A stretch of DNA of 7,881 nucleotides from Candidatus Melainabacteria bacterium. Lineage in GTDB: Bacteria > Cyanobacteriota > Vampirovibrionia > Vampirovibrionales > JAJTHC01. The position numbers and the translations under genes are program-made. Under the pieces are notes generated by a model. It was not told the origin of the DNA. It made no database searches and was given only the letters and a program-made list of their open reading frames with translations. The stretch spans positions 1 through 7,881 of the forward strand of contig JAPLIO010000016.1 of NCBI GenBank assembly GCA_026389055.1, written 5' to 3'. Positions within the stretch are counted from its first letter, which is position 1. Each line of letters begins with the position of its first letter. Shown here one piece after another: positions 5,562 to 7,881 of the stretch.

Positions 5562-6140
5562 TTATAGCAGAAACTCTCTGCCACCACGGATACTAACCAA
5601 GCAATCGCCTTTTAACAAGCTAAATATAATGTTACGGGGGCGGTTACCGCCTACTTCGGTTTTATCTACAATAATACCTAAACGGCTTAATAATGTTCTG
5701 CAAGCAATGGCGTTTCTACTACCCAAGTTTAACGGGTTTCCGCCACCGCCACCAAAAGTAAATAATTGGCTACCGCCAATTAACCTCGCAACGGTGTTGG
5801 CTGGCTTAGCACCCATGTTCTCCATTTTTTCCCATACTAAACTAACGGCTTTGTTAGCAAACTTAGCAGGTTTGCCGTGGTCATCGGCTGGGTTGGCATC
5901 TTCACCTTCAATGTAATCGCTATCAGGTAACATCATATAAGCAACGCCACCAATACCTGCAACGCCATCATACAGAACCAACACCAACCCCGATGTAATA
6001 GTATTGACTTTAAACAAGTTGGTACGCTTGTTTGAAACATCAAACTGTCCAACGGAAAGTTCCACGGCTTTGGCTATATTTTTTTGGCTCGTTTCATCCA
6101 GCAACTGGATTCCAGCCGCAAGGGGTTGTGCCATCATCAT
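5562..6140 (-). CDS. cheD: CheD-family protein with substituted catalytic residues
   Basis: The 192-residue protein starts at three tandem ATGs (6132-6140). Known CheD enzymes deamidate receptor glutamines in chemotaxis and bind CheC. The fold is clear here: VLVLYDGVAGIGGVAYMMLPDS (53-74), KPAKFANKAV (90-99), MGAKPANTVARLIGGSQLF (109-127), LGSRNAIACRTLLSRLGI (139-156) and VGGNRPRNIIFSLLKGDC (163-180). Aligned without gaps from memory to Thermotoga CheD, the catalytic Cys27, His44 and Thr21 fall on Gly51, Tyr68 and Val45, with Cys-His spacing kept at 17. The usual GLGSC motif reads TITSG. It is therefore probably not a deamidase and may act as a binding or adaptor protein. About 20 residues at the N-terminus are extra. 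It lies 37 bases downstream of the HDOD gene in the same operon. Confidence 0.82.
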   Translation of the reverse strand: MMMAQPLAAGIQLLDETSQKNIAKAVELSVGQFDVSNKRTNLFKVNTITSGLVLVLYDGVAGIGGVAYMMLPDSDYIEGEDANPADDHGKPAKFANKAVSLVWEKMENMGAKPANTVARLIGGSQLFTFGGGGGNPLNLGSRNAIACRTLLSRLGIIVDKTEVGGNRPRNIIFSLLKGDCLVSIRGGREFLL

Positions 6141-6177
6141 AAACTCTTTATTTCCTTGTTAAGCAATCAATACATCA

Positions 6178-7083
6178 TTATTTGTGTTTAATAGAATCCG
6201 CTAGAATTTTAATTTCACTCTCTAAATCCATCGTAAAATCAATCAGTGCTTCAACGGATCTAGCATCGGTTTCAATACCACACTCATTAAGATAAGTAAT
6301 ATCCATGGGGTACATCAATCCATCTGAGCCAACACCTGCACCCATCATCATCGAAAGTCCATCGGATAAATGCACAATTGCCAACAGTAGCTTATCATTC
6401 TTAGACATATCCTTAGGGGCATCGCTGGGCGTATGATGGTACCGAATAGTATTAACCAGCCGTTCAGGGAACTTCCACTTTATTGCAATATGTTCGCCCA
6501 GTTGCATGTGAGAAAACCCTAAAATGGCTTCTTCGGCTTGCTGAAACCCAATTCGTTTTTCCATGGCTTCGGCTTCAATGGCTTCAAAGCCCACTTGCAC
6601 ATGGTTGTTAAGTACAATCTTCCCTAAATCCCGTAAAATACTGGCGGTAAAAGCCGTATCAGGCTCAGGGTAGGAATAGTATTTTGCTAAGTGCTTAGCG
6701 TAAGTGGCACCTGTTAAGGCATTCAACCATAATGCACCATCTAGTTGACCGTAGCCTTGTAAATCTGCCATCAACATTTTACTAGATAAAATGGCGTAAA
6801 TCAGACTTTTTAAGGCTTTCATACCCAAAATAGCCACGGCTTCTTTCATCGACATAATTTTTCGATTCAGCCCATAATAAGCCGAATTAGAGATTTTTAG
6901 CAATTGAGCTGTTAGCTTCGTATCCAGCTGAATAACGTTACCGAGTTCTTCAGCTGTTACATTCGGGTCTTCAAGCATTCTGCTCAAACGCATAATCACA
7001 TCAGGCACAGAAGGCATTTGATCAATATCTGCCGATATCTGTTCCAGCGTTAGCTTTGCGGTAGGGGTTGGGGTAGACATCAT
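6178..7083 (-). CDS. HDOD-domain signalling protein
   Basis: The 301-residue protein starts at two tandem ATGs (7078-7083), with a weak AAAGAAG ribosome site about ten bases upstream. A single HDOD domain spans about residues 20-220: the opening MPSVPDVIMRLSRMLEDPNVTAEEL (23-47), then DTKLTAQLLKISNSAYYGL (54-72) and ISMKEAVAILG-like segments, and later FSHMQLGEHIAIKWKFPERLVNTIRYHH (190-217). HDOD domains are HD-hydrolase relatives, usually non-catalytic, that act as output or scaffold modules in signalling and motility. The canonical LLHDIG motif reads ILRDLG (149-154), so the His of the HD pair is Arg here. The last 80 residues are helical, with no second domain seen. Pairing with a cheD homologue suggests a chemotaxis or surface-behaviour adaptor role. 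Transcription probably starts in the gap before it. Confidence 0.88.
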   Translation of the reverse strand: MMSTPTPTAKLTLEQISADIDQMPSVPDVIMRLSRMLEDPNVTAEELGNVIQLDTKLTAQLLKISNSAYYGLNRKIMSMKEAVAILGMKALKSLIYAILSSKMLMADLQGYGQLDGALWLNALTGATYAKHLAKYYSYPEPDTAFTASILRDLGKIVLNNHVQVGFEAIEAEAMEKRIGFQQAEEAILGFSHMQLGEHIAIKWKFPERLVNTIRYHHTPSDAPKDMSKNDKLLLAIVHLSDGLSMMMGAGVGSDGLMYPMDITYLNECGIETDARSVEALIDFTMDLESEIKILADSIKHK

Positions 7084-7165
7084 AACCTATCAACTTCTTT
7101 TTGTGTAAGAATAAAACCATTGTAATGCAATAGTAACACCTCGTATTTGTACATTACTAACATTC

Positions 7166-7195
7166 ATTATAGTGTTTTTCACCACTAGGTAGTGG
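7166..7195 (-). promoter_or_regulatory. Candidate promoter and operator of the HDOD-cheD unit
   Basis: On the - strand a consensus TATAAT is the complement of 7166-7171, about 83 bases before the HDOD start. At the -35 position there is no TTGACA. A perfect palindrome CCACTA-GG-TAGTGG (7182-7195) covers that place. A dyad over a poor -35 is typical of a regulator site. As an alternative it may be the 3' hairpin of the secreted-protein gene, though no T run follows. Confidence 0.35.
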
Positions 7196-7223
7196 CACTC
7201 ACCAGTACATTTAATCAAACCGC

Positions 7224-7523
7224 TTAATGTCTACGAACAATCGTATATCCAAAGGGGTCAATACCATCGGTTAGATTACCTGTCCAAATATTTTGCAATA
7301 ATTGCTTCATCGGGCTGCGTCTGGGTGGTGCTATACCCCGCCATTCGGCTCTGCTTTGGGCAATGGTTGTCATCTCAATCATTTCAGGAGAATAACCCTG
7401 TTGGTAAAGCGTATCAATTGTTGGCGTGGTAGCTTGGGCTTGCTGGGTTGCCAACTGGGTAGCTACAATGGTCATCAAAACGAGAAAAAAAGGTAATAAG
7501 CGTTTAAAGGAAAAAGTCATCAT
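7224..7523 (-). CDS. Small secreted protein of unknown function
   Basis: The 99-residue protein starts at two tandem ATGs (7518-7523), preceded by a good AAAGGAG ribosome site (7534-7540) ten bases away. Residues 1-31 form a classical Sec signal peptide: basic FKR, a hydrophobic stretch LLPFFLVLMTIVATQLA and an AQA cleavage motif before Thr32. There is no lipobox cysteine. The mature part, about 68 residues, has no cysteine. It carries a Tyr/Gln/Met-rich opening, a basic and proline-rich centre (APPRRSP, 65-71) and the end WTGNLTDGIDPFGYTIVRRH. I do not recognise the family. It lies upstream of HDOD-cheD on the same strand but with a 140-base gap that holds a likely new promoter, so it is probably a separate unit. 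Confidence 0.7.
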   Translation of the reverse strand: MMTFSFKRLLPFFLVLMTIVATQLATQQAQATTPTIDTLYQQGYSPEMIEMTTIAQSRAEWRGIAPPRRSPMKQLLQNIWTGNLTDGIDPFGYTIVRRH

Positions 7524-7533
7524 TTTGAAATGG

Positions 7534-7590
7534 CTCCTTTGAAGAGAGAGAGGATAATTAAGATTAAGTGGGGTAGCTTCTCTTACTATA
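7534..7590 (-). promoter_or_regulatory. Ribosome site and candidate -10 of the secreted-protein gene
   Basis: AAAGGAG (complement of 7534-7540) is the ribosome site. A TATAGT (complement of 7585-7590) lies about 61 bases before the start and could be a -10 element. The matching -35 region has no good hexamer, so the promoter call is weak. Confidence 0.35.
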
Positions 7591-7710
7591 TTGGCAAAAA
7601 AGGAGGGCTTCCTACAGTAAAGTAGAAAAATACCCTCATTTCTATGTAGATTTTAATTGGTATAGTTTTTTAAAAAGTTTATAACAGCCGTTCGTTCTAA
7701 CCAACCAATA

Positions 7711-7859
7711 GTTGAAGACAGGCTGGTGCGAGCGAAGCGAAGCAGGGCAATTAGGGAGCCTCTTTTGCTTCCGCCCAAGCCTGTTTTCAACGTGCTAGGA
7801 AACCAGCCAGCCCTTGTTCCCCTGGGGAATACAAAGGGGGCGGCGAGCAGCCCCTTTGT
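7711..7859. repeat. Inverted-repeat-rich non-coding segment
   Basis: From about 7541 to the window end no gene is supported. The segment contains a 14-base inverted pair (7711-7724 with 7778-7791, one G-T position) that encloses GCGAAGC-type sub-repeats, a TTCCCC-T-GGGGAA palindrome (7817-7829), and a perfect ACAAAGGGG/CCCCTTTGT stem (7831-7859). The last is followed by TTTT-like sequence on the + strand and two G6 runs. It looks like another structured repeat that continues outside the window. Confidence 0.5.
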
Positions 7860-7881
7860 TTTGCGGGGGGTGTGGGGGGTG

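Noticed and set aside
5479..5916. + strand open frame of 145 codons
   Set aside because: It overlaps the well-supported cheD-like gene on the other strand and its hairpin-rich 3' region. The protein is proline-rich shadow sequence with no domain.
7655..7663. Another element end (AATTGGTAT)
   Set aside because: Only the nine outer bases match the terminal repeat. The adjoining ACGC.ATTTAAT part is absent and no partner end is found.

Overview
The window is about 7.9 kb of bacterial DNA of moderate GC. It holds eight protein genes, one on the + strand and seven on the - strand, separated by unusually repeat-rich intergenic DNA. The best taxonomic clue is the + strand gene. Its Rossmann/SLOG core, its Leu-Ala-Asp-Ala-Ser...Cys-Asn stretch and its C-terminal end (...VTRFYLD) resemble, from memory, the short DprA-like protein found across Cyanobacteria. 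The window also carries a CheD homologue, which photosynthetic cyanobacteria rarely have. Together these suggest a non-photosynthetic cyanobacterial relative (Vampirovibrionia/Melainabacteria type). This is an inference and was not tested by a search.

Layout. 1-216 is the right part of a miniature inverted-repeat element (A). 365-976 (+) is the DprA/SLOG-like gene, followed by a terminator. 1039-1339 is a tandem array of 22-bp repeats. 1341-1578 is a complete second element (B) related to A. 1582-1610 is a hairpin beyond the end of the next - strand gene. 1614-5122 (-) reads as one operon in the order YtxH-like protein, DUF948-like protein, element D, AI-2E/PerM-family permease, second AI-2E/PerM-family permease. 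5244-5372 is a third terminal-repeat element (C). 5388-5547 is a strong terminator plus a cluster of stem-loops downstream of cheD. 5562-7083 (-) is an HDOD-cheD pair. 7224-7523 (-) is a small secreted protein. From about 7541 to the end is non-coding DNA rich in inverted repeats.

How the genes may work together. The YtxH, DUF948 and two AI-2E family proteins look like an envelope module: two small single-pass proteins with long soluble tails, then two polytopic permease-like proteins. The HDOD-cheD pair looks like a signalling or chemotaxis adaptor unit. Its CheD has lost all three residues I align with the known catalytic triad, so it is probably a binding protein and not an enzyme.

Three observations stand out. 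(1) Seven of the eight genes start with two to seven tandem ATG codons, whatever the protein family. (2) Elements A, B and C share terminal repeats but carry different cores. A and B share a hairpin that differs by two compensatory base-pair changes, and A shares a double-hairpin module with the otherwise unrelated element D. (3) The CheD homologue is degenerate. No rRNA, tRNA, transposase, CRISPR array or replication gene was seen.
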